Of a DNA stretch of 64,000 bases, positions 43,375 through 51,338 are shown piece after piece. A model generated the notes under the pieces. It was not told the origin of the DNA. It worked only from the letters and a program-made list of their open reading frames with translations, and ran no database searches. Numbering within the stretch: position 1 is the first letter of the stretch; every line of letters begins with the position of its first letter. Location: contig NZ_CP059165.1 of assembly GCF_013466425.1 (NCBI RefSeq), forward strand, positions 1,612,001 through 1,676,000, in the 5' to 3' direction. Made by a program: the position numbers and the translations under genes. The stretch comes from Mycobacterium vicinigordonae (lineage in GTDB: Bacteria > Actinomycetota > Actinomycetes > Mycobacteriales > Mycobacteriaceae).

Positions 43375-44088
43375 GTGAGCCGTCGATCGCGCCCGGTGCG
43401 ACGGACGACTTCGGCGCGTCGCCCCCCCGGGCGGCCCGCGGATGTGGACAGCGACGATACCCGTCGGCTGATCTTGGACAGCGCCGAGCAGCTGTTCTCC
43501 GACAAGGGTTTCGCGACTACGACACTCAAGGCGATCGCCGAGAACGCGGGAATGACGCAGGGCACGGTATACCACCACTTCCGGACCAAGCACGAATTAT
43601 TCGAGGCGGTCAACGATCGCGCCAATGACCGAATGCTGATCCCGATGGGAGAGGCGGCCGAAGCGCAGCGAACGTTCGCTGGAAAGCTGGCAAGCGTCTT
43701 CGATGTGGCGACGGAGATCGTGCGTACCCAGCCGCTTACGGCGCAGTTCGTCGCGGTGGTACGCCTGGAGACGCGTCGTCACGTCGAGATCGCCGACACT
43801 GGAGGAGACCTTCGCTGGGCGCGGTTGTGGCGTGACCTCGTCGATACCGGCGTCCGGACGGGAGAGATAGACGCCGCTGATCGCGATTGGGCCCTGGCCA
43901 TGCTCGTCGCCGTGTTCCTTGGTCTCGGCCAGGTCTCGGTCGAGCTCGACTTCGATCGCTATCAAATGACCGTCGACGGATTCAAGCGCGCGTTCCCGCA
44001 CAGCTTCATCACCCCCCGCAACACGGTGGCCCGCCACAACCCGGACGTCCGCACGGCGCGCCGGTCGGGGAGTGGCCGACGTCCGTAG
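43375..44088 (+). CDS. TetR-family regulator 2 of the island
   Basis: A 237-residue TetR-family protein. GTG 43375 has GGAGAACAG just upstream, so the longer in-frame start at 43357 is rejected. The DNA-binding domain reads RLILDSAEQLFSDKGFATTT then IAENAGMTQGTVYHHFRTKH, and the C-terminus GFKRAFPHSFITPRNTV. It is a gap-free paralogue of TetR-1 (12364-13071). The two should recognise the same or very similar operators and may respond to different intermediates or form heterodimers. No operator copy was found directly upstream of this gene. Confidence 0.9.
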   Translation: MSRRSRPVRRTTSARRPPGRPADVDSDDTRRLILDSAEQLFSDKGFATTTLKAIAENAGMTQGTVYHHFRTKHELFEAVNDRANDRMLIPMGEAAEAQRTFAGKLASVFDVATEIVRTQPLTAQFVAVVRLETRRHVEIADTGGDLRWARLWRDLVDTGVRTGEIDAADRDWALAMLVAVFLGLGQVSVELDFDRYQMTVDGFKRAFPHSFITPRNTVARHNPDVRTARRSGSGRRP

Positions 44089-44157
44089 CATTTCGAGCCC
44101 GAACGACGAAATCACCACCGACCCTCACCACGTCTCATAGCGCTGGTCGGCGCCGCG

Positions 44158-44925
44158 TCACCTGCCGAGCCACGCAGGCACCCGCTTGGCGAGAAAAGCC
44201 GAGACGCCCTCCTGGAAATCCGTTGTCCGAGTGAGGCTTACGAGCGCTTCGTCGGTCTCCTGCCAGATCGGCTCGTCATCACCTCGAGTTGCCAAGTCGA
44301 AGAGGCGCCGAGTCGCCCGAAGTGCGAGCGGCGCGCCGCGGGACACCTCGCGTGCAAGCTCCAGTGCAACTTCCTCAGCGTGTCCAGGCTCGACGAGGCG
44401 GTTGACCAGGCCCCAACGGGAAGCCTCCTGAGCCTCGAGGAATCTGCACGTCAGCAGCAAATCGAGGGCCACGTTTCGGGGCAGGAACTCGGACAGGCGC
44501 AGCACACCGCCCGCACCCGCCACGAGGCAACGGCGGACGTCGGGCAACGAGAATCGGGCCGTCGTGGATGCGACGACGAGGTCACACGCCAGCACCAGCT
44601 CGAAGCCGCCACCGACGGCCGCGCCCTCCACCGCCGCGACCATCGGCTTCGTGCGCTCTTGACACACGAATGCACCAAAGAATCCGCCTCGATCTGCCGA
44701 CACGTCCATGCCGAGATCGGCGAGGGCACGCAAATCAGCACCGGCACAGAAGGCGGATCCCGAACTGGTCAGCACACCGACCTGCATGCAATCGTTGGAT
44801 TCGAATTCATCCAACGCAGCGGCCAGTTGCTCTGACATCGCCTCATTGACCGCGTTGAGTGCTTTCGGGCGATTCAGCCGTATGACGCCAAGCATCCCAC
44901 AACGTTCCAGTTCCACGTAGTCCAT
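44158..44925 (-). CDS. Enoyl-CoA hydratase/isomerase family protein
   Basis: A 255-residue crotonase-fold protein. The oxyanion-hole segment is GSAFCAGADLRALADLG and EGAAVGGGFELVLACDLVVA; CLVAGAGGVLRLSEFLPR follows. The Glu often found just before the Ala-Gly-Gly in hydratases is not evident, so isomerase or ring-cleaving hydrolase activity is also possible. It is divergent from the Baeyer-Villiger-type monooxygenase gene, sharing a 326-base control region. Confidence 0.9.
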   Translation of the reverse strand: MDYVELERCGMLGVIRLNRPKALNAVNEAMSEQLAAALDEFESNDCMQVGVLTSSGSAFCAGADLRALADLGMDVSADRGGFFGAFVCQERTKPMVAAVEGAAVGGGFELVLACDLVVASTTARFSLPDVRRCLVAGAGGVLRLSEFLPRNVALDLLLTCRFLEAQEASRWGLVNRLVEPGHAEEVALELAREVSRGAPLALRATRRLFDLATRGDDEPIWQETDEALVSLTRTTDFQEGVSAFLAKRVPAWLGR

Positions 44926-45251
44926 GTGACCTCCAATGTCGAATCGATGCGCGAAGCGCGCAGGCTTCGGCCCGGTCGATTCCCATTCGAGGAGGTCGGC
45001 CTTTCCGGAGGAGCTGGTCGACGTTCAACGATGAGGTCATCGGTACCTGGCGGCCCCCGCCGCGGTGGAGCCCTCACTGGCGTAACGAGGGCGTCAGAAT
45101 CGCAGATTACCTTGGCCAGAGCCACATTGACATCCCGCCTCCCAATTTCTTAATATTCAGTTGGTCAGCTGATAATTTCGCTCGACGGCTCGTCGGCAGT
45201 CATGAATAGACGCCGTGGGTCGACCCGTCCATGCGTTGAAGGAAGTAGCTC
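44926..45251. other. Divergent control region, hydratase/monooxygenase
   Basis: About 330 bases without a gene between two divergent starts. It contains the island operator at 45153-45176 in an AT-rich patch. The GAAGGAAG ribosome-binding site of the monooxygenase lies just before 45252. Nothing else was found. Confidence 0.6.
45153..45176 (+). promoter_or_regulatory. Island operator, copy 6 (before the monooxygenase)
   Basis: Left half ATATTCAG, 8-bp spacer, right half CTGATAAT. GATAAT is an excellent -10 hexamer. The dyad extends inward (CAG/CTG around the centre). About 75 bases before the TTG start of the monooxygenase; the weak -35 candidate is TCTTAA. Confidence 0.7.
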
Positions 45252-46946
45252 TTGAGTAGCAAGCCCATTGATGCAGTGATCATCGGAGCTGGCTTCGCCG
45301 GCCTCTACATGACCCATCGACTGAGAAACGTCCTCGGAATCGACGTGCGCGTCTTCGAGGCAGGAGAGACAGTCGGCGGCACCTGGTTTTGGAATCGGTA
45401 CCCAGGTGCCCGTTGCGATTCGGAGAGCTACACCTACTGCTTCTCGTTCTCGGACGAGTTGCTCGAGGAGTGGGACTGGACCTGCAAGTACCCCGAGCAA
45501 AAGCAACTGCTCGCGTACCTGGAGCACGTAGCCGATCGGTTCGACCTCCGGCGCTCCATCGAATTCGACACCCGAGTCCTCTCCGCGGAGTTCGTCGACG
45601 AGACGGGACTATGGCGCGTCACCACGAACCGCGACGAGCACGTTCATGCCCGATTCTTGGTGAGCGCCATCGGCGCGCTTTCCATCGCCCCCTACACTCC
45701 GCACTTCCACGGTATCGAGTCATTCCAGGGCAAGTGGTATCACACGGCCGACTGGCCCCATGAGCCTGTGGACTTCAGCGGCAAGCGAGTGGGGGTGATC
45801 GGCACGGGATCCTCAGGGGTGCAGACGATCCCAGTTGTCGCCGAGCAAGCCGAGCACGTGACCGTGTTCCAGCGCACTGCGCAGTACAGCATCCCCGCCA
45901 ACCACGACACGTTCACCGAAGACATGTGGCGAGACATCAAGAGCCATTACCGGGAACTCTGGGACAAGGCGCAGCAGTCCGCCGGCGGATTCCCGTGGGA
46001 ACACAACGGCAAGGGCGCGCTCGAAGTCGACGATCAGGAACGGCAGGCCACGTACGAGAAAATGTGGCGAGAGGGCGGAATGAAGTTCGCACTTGGCTCG
46101 TTCAAGGACATCTCCTACGATCCGGCGGCGAATGAGACCGCCTCGAACTTCATCAAGCGCAAAATCCGGGAGGCGGTCCGCGATCCCGAGACCGCCGAGG
46201 CACTGATTCCCGATCACCCGTTTTGGGCTCGGCGTCCGATCGTCGACACGAATTATTACCAGACGTACAACCGGAACAACGTGGCCCTTGTCGACTTGAA
46301 GAAGACCCCGATCATCGAGGTCACGCCCGACGGAGTGCGGACGTCCACCGGCGTGGTACCGCTCGAGATCCTCATCTTCGCAACGGGTTTCGATGCTATC
46401 ACCGGACCTTTCTTCAACATCGATCTCCGGGGTTATCACGGCCTGACCATTCGAGACAAGTGGGCGCACGGCGGATCGACCTACCTGGGTCTGATGACGT
46501 CGGGTTTCCCCAACTTCTTCATGGTCGGGGGGCCAGGGTCGACCACCGGCAACGTGCCGTTGACGTTGGAAACGCACGGCGATTGGATCGCGGACTGTAT
46601 CGATTACATGCGGTGTAACGGCATCAACCTCATCGAGGCGTCCGCCGAAGCGGAGAACGAATGGACCGACTACGTGCAAGAGCGAGCGCAGAATTCGATG
46701 CTCGCGCACGCCAACTCCTGGATCAACGGCGCGAACATTCCGGGCAAGACCCGCTTCTACAACTTTTACCTCGGCCACTTCGGCAGATATCGGAAGCAGT
46801 TGCAGGACATTGCCCAACAAGGCTATCCCGGTTTCGAAATGGACAGGGTACCGGTTCGGAAGAAAACTCCGGCCCCGGGTAGTGATGCCGCCACGCGACC
46901 CGGCCATGGCTCGTTCGAGCGGCTTACTGCAACGCATCTCGCGTAG
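45252..46946 (+). CDS. Baeyer-Villiger-type flavin monooxygenase
   Basis: A 564-residue flavin monooxygenase starting at TTG 45252. The FAD Rossmann motif is VIIGAGFAGLYMTHRL, the Baeyer-Villiger fingerprint FQGKWYHTADWP, and the NADPH Rossmann motif VGVIGTGSSGVQTIPVV. The length is that of cyclohexanone monooxygenase-like enzymes. It would insert oxygen beside a ketone, turning a ring ketone into a lactone or a side-chain ketone into an ester. This is strong evidence that the island degrades a cyclic or ketone-containing compound. Confidence 0.93.
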   Translation: MSSKPIDAVIIGAGFAGLYMTHRLRNVLGIDVRVFEAGETVGGTWFWNRYPGARCDSESYTYCFSFSDELLEEWDWTCKYPEQKQLLAYLEHVADRFDLRRSIEFDTRVLSAEFVDETGLWRVTTNRDEHVHARFLVSAIGALSIAPYTPHFHGIESFQGKWYHTADWPHEPVDFSGKRVGVIGTGSSGVQTIPVVAEQAEHVTVFQRTAQYSIPANHDTFTEDMWRDIKSHYRELWDKAQQSAGGFPWEHNGKGALEVDDQERQATYEKMWREGGMKFALGSFKDISYDPAANETASNFIKRKIREAVRDPETAEALIPDHPFWARRPIVDTNYYQTYNRNNVALVDLKKTPIIEVTPDGVRTSTGVVPLEILIFATGFDAITGPFFNIDLRGYHGLTIRDKWAHGGSTYLGLMTSGFPNFFMVGGPGSTTGNVPLTLETHGDWIADCIDYMRCNGINLIEASAEAENEWTDYVQERAQNSMLAHANSWINGANIPGKTRFYNFYLGHFGRYRKQLQDIAQQGYPGFEMDRVPVRKKTPAPGSDAATRPGHGSFERLTATHLA

Positions 46947-47204
46947 CTCGCATGTCGCCGCCAATGCGAACCCGTCCGACGGAGACGTCGGTGATCGGTG
47001 CCCGTCGACGCTCGACCTCGATTGACGTGCCTGCGCGCCGGACCGGACTCGCGTATCGAATCACACGGTCGCGCGTGGCTCCCGCGGCGTCGGGAGGCGG
47101 CTCTACCAACCTGGACAACGGCGTGCGGGGCGGCGGTGTTGCGAGTCGCGGGCGAGCACTTCTTGCGGCGAGCCTGAACTGAAGTCCCGTGCCTGATGCG
47201 CCAC

Positions 47205-48173
47205 TCAGACTATCTGTGTGGGCCTTGCATCCAGCAACATCGACGACAGCGATCGCCGGTCGGGGCCCAGGCGCACGTACGTCTGTGCACGTTTGACTAC
47301 CGCGCCTGCGGGGCACTCTGCGACCACTCCCACGCCGCCGTGATTCTGCACGTTGTCGTCGGCGTTTCGTTCCGCTGCCTGCATCGCTAGCAGATACCCC
47401 GAGGCCGATTCCAAGGCGCCGCCTTCCGTCCCGTCGGATTCGACCAGCAATGCCGCCATGAGTACTTGCGCGCGAGCCGTGTGCGCCCGGATGGTCATCT
47501 CCGCACACCGGTGCTTGACTGCTTGGAATGAGCCGATCGGCTTGCCGAACTGCTCGCGAACCGACGCGTACGCGGTCGACATCTCCGTTGCTCGCTCGGC
47601 CAGTCCGACAAGGTAGCTCGCCAGTAATACCAGTAGCCGTGCGTGAAATCGCCCGTCGGTCACCGACGCCACGGTGCGGCGCCGACGCACTCGCGCAATC
47701 GGCGTCGCCTCGTCGATGCCGTGAACTGGCTCGACGGCGGTGAGTTCATAGAGGTCGGCGCCATCGTCGCGAACACCGATAGCGTAATCCTCGCCCGCGA
47801 CTCCAACTGCGTAGAGATCGACCATGATTCCCGAACGAGCACGTCCCGACTCGAATAGTAATGCGAGATCTAGGTGCCCGGCCGCGCGACTAAGCTCCGC
47901 GGCTAGCAACGTTCCGATCAAAGGTCCAGGCACCAGCGCGCGGCCGAGTTCGATCGACACGAGCGCAGCATCCACCAGCGACAGGCCGGCGCCCAACGAG
48001 ATCGAGAACCAGCCGAGTTCGGCTGCACGTCGCCAGGATTCGCCGTCAATGTCGCTCGGTTTGCCCGCGGTGATCGCTTCCATTGTCGTGTCGACCGGAA
48101 AGAGCGTGGTGGCCGCACGTCGCGTTGCCGCGATGAGATCGAGCTGCGATGGTGACAGGCCGAGATCCATCAT
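47205..48173 (-). CDS. Acyl-CoA dehydrogenase, small partner subunit
   Basis: A 322-residue protein of the acyl-CoA dehydrogenase family, shorter than a normal subunit. The N-terminal helical domain and the late REQFGKPIGSFQAVKHRCAE then NVQNHGGVGVVAECPAGAVV are recognisable, while the usual C-terminal Glu motif is missing (YVRLGPDRRSL). Paired short/long subunits form the alpha2beta2 dehydrogenases that act on steroid side-chain CoA esters (FadE26-27, FadE28-29 in M. tuberculosis). It overlaps the partner gene by ATGA. Confidence 0.87.
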   Translation of the reverse strand: MMDLGLSPSQLDLIAATRRAATTLFPVDTTMEAITAGKPSDIDGESWRRAAELGWFSISLGAGLSLVDAALVSIELGRALVPGPLIGTLLAAELSRAAGHLDLALLFESGRARSGIMVDLYAVGVAGEDYAIGVRDDGADLYELTAVEPVHGIDEATPIARVRRRRTVASVTDGRFHARLLVLLASYLVGLAERATEMSTAYASVREQFGKPIGSFQAVKHRCAEMTIRAHTARAQVLMAALLVESDGTEGGALESASGYLLAMQAAERNADDNVQNHGGVGVVAECPAGAVVKRAQTYVRLGPDRRSLSSMLLDARPTQIV

Positions 48174-49294
48174 CGCGGAAGACCCAGCACGCGCTCACCC
48201 AGGATGTTCTTCTGAATGTCCTTCGTCCCGCCCAGGATGGTCTCGGGTAAGGAGGTGAAGTACCGGGTGGTGGTGTCGTTACGAACGAGGGCATCGTTGC
48301 CGATCACCTCCAGCGCGGCCCGGTGGAGTCGCTTGGCAAGTTCGGCGTGGAACACCTGGTTCACACAAGCGAGCAGATCAACCTGGGCGTCGGATGTCAC
48401 GCCTTCGTAGCCGAGTGCCTGCACGGCCGTCGCCTCTGCACGAATATTTGCGAGTTCGAATGCAATTCGATCGTCCTTCAGTGCGCCCCGTGCTCGGGCC
48501 TCGTCGATGAGTTTGTCCACGTCGTTTCGTAGGCGCAATCGGTTCGCGAGGTATCCCGTGCCGCGTTCGAAGCCGAGAGTGGTCATGGCGACCTTCCAAC
48601 CCTGGTTCAGTCCCCCAACCACGTTCTTGAGCGGAACGCGTACCTCGTCGTAGAAGACGTCGGCGAATTCTGCCTGACCGTCCAAGGTGGTGATGGGCCG
48701 CACGGTGATCCCTGGGCTATGCATGTCCACGATTAGCCAGGAGATCCCTTGGTGCTTTGGCGCATGGGGGTCGGTGCGAACTAGCAATTCCTGAAAGTCG
48801 GCGATAGCTGCGAAGCTGGTCCACTTCTTCTGGCCGTTCACGACGAAGTGATCTCCGTCCAGCAGCGCCGCGGTGCGTAGCGATGCAAGGTCGGACCCGG
48901 AGTTCGGTTCGGAGAAGCCTTGGCACCATGGTGATTCGCCCTTGAGGATGGACGGCAGGTACGTCTGTTGTTGCTCGGAGTCGCCGTGATGAATGATCGT
49001 TGGTCCGGCGTGCCCCAACGCGACGGTGAAGCTCCCCATCCCCGGTGCGTCGGCGCGCACCATCTCCTCGATCCAGATGACTTGCTGCAGAGGCGACAGG
49101 CCGCGACCGCCAAACGAACGTGGCCACGCAACTCCAGCCCACCCGCCGTCGAACTGTCTTCGTTGCCAGGCGCAGTCGTACTGACGTGCCGCCGAATCAC
49201 CCTGTGGGCGTGGCTCAGTGGGGACGTTTTCGTGGAGCCAGGTGCGAGCCTCATCGCGAAACGAGCGCAGGCCCGAGTCGTCTACCGCGTGCAT
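48170..49294 (-). CDS. Acyl-CoA dehydrogenase, large partner subunit
   Basis: A 374-residue acyl-CoA dehydrogenase. It has WCQGFSEPNSGSDLASLRT for FAD/substrate contact and NGQKKWTSFA. The end, ETILGGTKDIQKNILGERVL, has Gly where ordinary dehydrogenases have the catalytic Glu, exactly as in the steroid-type heteromeric enzymes. It therefore needs the partner subunit at 47205. The operator at 49917 lies upstream of this minus-strand unit. Confidence 0.9.
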   Translation of the reverse strand: MHAVDDSGLRSFRDEARTWLHENVPTEPRPQGDSAARQYDCAWQRRQFDGGWAGVAWPRSFGGRGLSPLQQVIWIEEMVRADAPGMGSFTVALGHAGPTIIHHGDSEQQQTYLPSILKGESPWCQGFSEPNSGSDLASLRTAALLDGDHFVVNGQKKWTSFAAIADFQELLVRTDPHAPKHQGISWLIVDMHSPGITVRPITTLDGQAEFADVFYDEVRVPLKNVVGGLNQGWKVAMTTLGFERGTGYLANRLRLRNDVDKLIDEARARGALKDDRIAFELANIRAEATAVQALGYEGVTSDAQVDLLACVNQVFHAELAKRLHRAALEVIGNDALVRNDTTTRYFTSLPETILGGTKDIQKNILGERVLGLPR

Positions 49295-49608
49295 GGATCC
49301 GAATCAGTGGCTGGTGAGGCGGATTCGGCTAGTGCCTGTCCGCGCGGAGGAAAGTGCGTTTGCGCTGCGCAGCATCTCGCCGACACCGTCGGGCGATGCC
49401 GCCAGGTAGTTTGGCGTTTAGGGCTGGGTGTACCAGTATTGGGCAACGTCGGCAGTTCGGTGAACAGCCCGCGCATACCGTCGATGACTGGGCGATCTCC
49501 GATGACTTCCCGCACCTTGGACCACAGGTTCACTGTGACGGCGTCCGGTATGTCGGCGCTGACCGACTCGAAAGGATCACCGCAAGTATCGGTGTCGTCT
49601 TGCAACAC
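49282..49608 (-). pseudogene. Broken small gene upstream of the dehydrogenase pair
   Basis: From GTG 49608 (AAGAAGG upstream at good distance; ATG 49614 is too close to it) a frame begins VLQDDTDTCGDPFESVSADI and continues VNLWSKVREVIGDRPVIDG. After about residue 75 the coding character passes to another frame, which reads NYLAASPDGVGEMLRSANAL and ends at a TGA near 49308. This suggests one indel in a gene of about 110 residues. The family was not recognised. Confidence 0.5.
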
Positions 49609-50319
49609 TGTCATCCCTTCTTACACAACACCACTGAGTGGTGTCCAAAGCCATCGCGAATAGATGCCGATCCTGATCACTCGTCTTACGTCGTCGCTCT
49701 GGAGCATCGACCGTGGTCGTCCGTCATGTGCCCTAGTTCGGTTTCAGCGGCCACCGTATGAGCCATGGCCTCGACGCAGGCGTTTGGTTGGAGCATGTGG
49801 GCCTTGTGGGTGCACGAGCCGGGTGCCGTTCTGTGACCGCATCCGCGAGAGCGGGTCCGTATACCCTGCGCACGCGTGGCGGCCCCTTGGCGGCTGAATC
49901 CAACCGGTCATCTAAGGTAATCATTTATTGAACTGATTATCTGACCGTCGGGTCTAGCTGTCAAGAGCGGCCTTCGTGACCGCGCAACCGCGCTGACGAA
50001 TTGTGTTGCGGGCGCGAGCTTGGAATTGCACCAGGCGGGGCCGGCTGATGACTAGCGTCTACAGCGATGATGCGAGCATGCGCTGGCGACTGATCCTGTA
50101 CGGGCGCGGATGGACAGCACCTGCCTGCGGTCGCCCTTCGGCGGCTGTGACTGGGTCTCGCAGCACTGCATCTTCACCCGTGAATCGACTCTCGTCGAGC
50201 ACCGCCGTTGTCGCCGACGGGTATTCGCGCATGGTGGGGCTTGCGATCTTCGCCTAAGGCACTCCTGCTCAGCTGGACTTCTTTCTGCCCCGCATCCTCA
50301 CAGGTGAAGTCTTGTTGTC
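49609..50319. other. Intergenic region at the right end of the island
   Basis: About 700 bases without a supportable gene. It contains the island operator at 49917-49940 and a short AT-rich patch around it. To the right the sequence is GC-rich and shows nothing recognisable until the broken ABC1-family gene. Confidence 0.5.
49917..49940. promoter_or_regulatory. Island operator, copy 7 (upstream of the dehydrogenase pair)
   Basis: Left half GTAATCAT, 8-bp spacer, right half CTGATTAT. Either orientation offers a -10-like hexamer (GATTAT rightward, GATTAC leftward). The nearest intact unit is the minus-strand dehydrogenase operon. Confidence 0.6.
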
Positions 50320-51188
50320 ACCTTTCCTCGAGCCAGATTCAGCGACGAACCGATGGCGGCCGCATCTATCGGACAAGTCCACCGCGCGTTACTGCACGAC
50401 GGTAGACAGGTCGCGGTCCAGATCCAGTACCCGGGCGCGGCCCAAGCGATCCGTGCAGACCTGTCCAATACCGAGCTACTCGCCTCCTTCCGGATCATGT
50501 GCTCGGCATCGGGTACGACGATGCCCGATCTGCGACCGCACAAGATGCCGACCAATGTCTCAAAGACACCTGGGCAGAGGTACTTTGGCGGATCTACGGT
50601 GGTTCGTGGCGACACGCGAATCTTTTCCAGGCGGATCCGCATCCGGCGAATTGCCGCTTCGGCTCCGACGGCCGGGTCGGCTTCGTCGACTTCGGCTGCG
50701 TCAAGGTCGTTCCCGAGCGCCAGCGCCGCAGACTCCTTGGGCTGACTCGTGCCGTCATCGACGGACGGAAGGGCGACGTGCGTAATCTGATGGGCGAATT
50801 AGGTTACTTTGCAGAAGGTTTCACGCTATCTGTAGACGAAGCGTACGAGTGGATGGCCGAGATTCATCATGAAGTACTCGCAGCCCAGCCGGTAAGCTAT
50901 GACCGATACACTTCGCAGCGTGCCGTCCGCACCCTTGTTGATGTGCGCCGTTGCTCCGACCATCCTGTTCGTCACGTCTCGATTCCCGGCGATCTGCTCT
51001 TTTTCTCGCGAATCAACCTGACTGCCAACGCAATACTGGCCAAACTTGGGGCAACCGTGCATGCCCGCGCTATTGCCGACGACATGGACGGTGCCGCCGA
51101 ACCCATGACTGCGCTCGGCAAGCGGCATGTCGCTTGGGTACGCCAACGCGGGCTACCGTACGGGTTGGAGAACCACGACCACCCGTAG
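50320..51188 (+). pseudogene. ABC1/UbiB-family atypical kinase, truncated and frameshifted
   Basis: One frame gives [20 protein letters not shown] then [20 protein letters not shown] up to about 50490. Another frame continues with [20 protein letters not shown], then [20 protein letters not shown] and [16 protein letters not shown] to the stop at 51186-51188. These are the nucleotide-loop and catalytic-loop motifs of ABC1/UbiB kinases. The N-terminal part is missing, the region between the two halves is too short, and the usual Lys of VAVK is Gln. The gene is therefore a remnant. Confidence 0.75.
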
Positions 51189-51338
51189 TATCGCAGCGTT
51201 CCTTCGGCGGACGGTGACAATGAAGCTATGCGACTGCGGCCAGCCAAGAGCCGCTCTCGGGCCAAGCTACCCATGGAACGGTCAGCCCACTACCGCGTAG
51301 AAGCCCGACGACCCACCTCGCAAACGCGTTCACAGCCG

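Noticed and set aside
46947..47204. Open frames on both strands between the monooxygenase and FadE genes
   Set aside because: Both are GC-rich with no start signal or recognisable domain, and the genes on either side are convergent.
12249..49940. KstR or KstR2 control of the island
   Set aside because: No clear TnnAACnnGTTnnA or AnCAAGnnCTTGnT sites were noticed in the promoter regions read; a different palindrome is present instead.
9063..51338. Phage, plasmid or transposon origin with attachment sites or tRNA
   Set aside because: No integrase, transposase, tRNA or matching direct repeats at the two edges could be found by eye.
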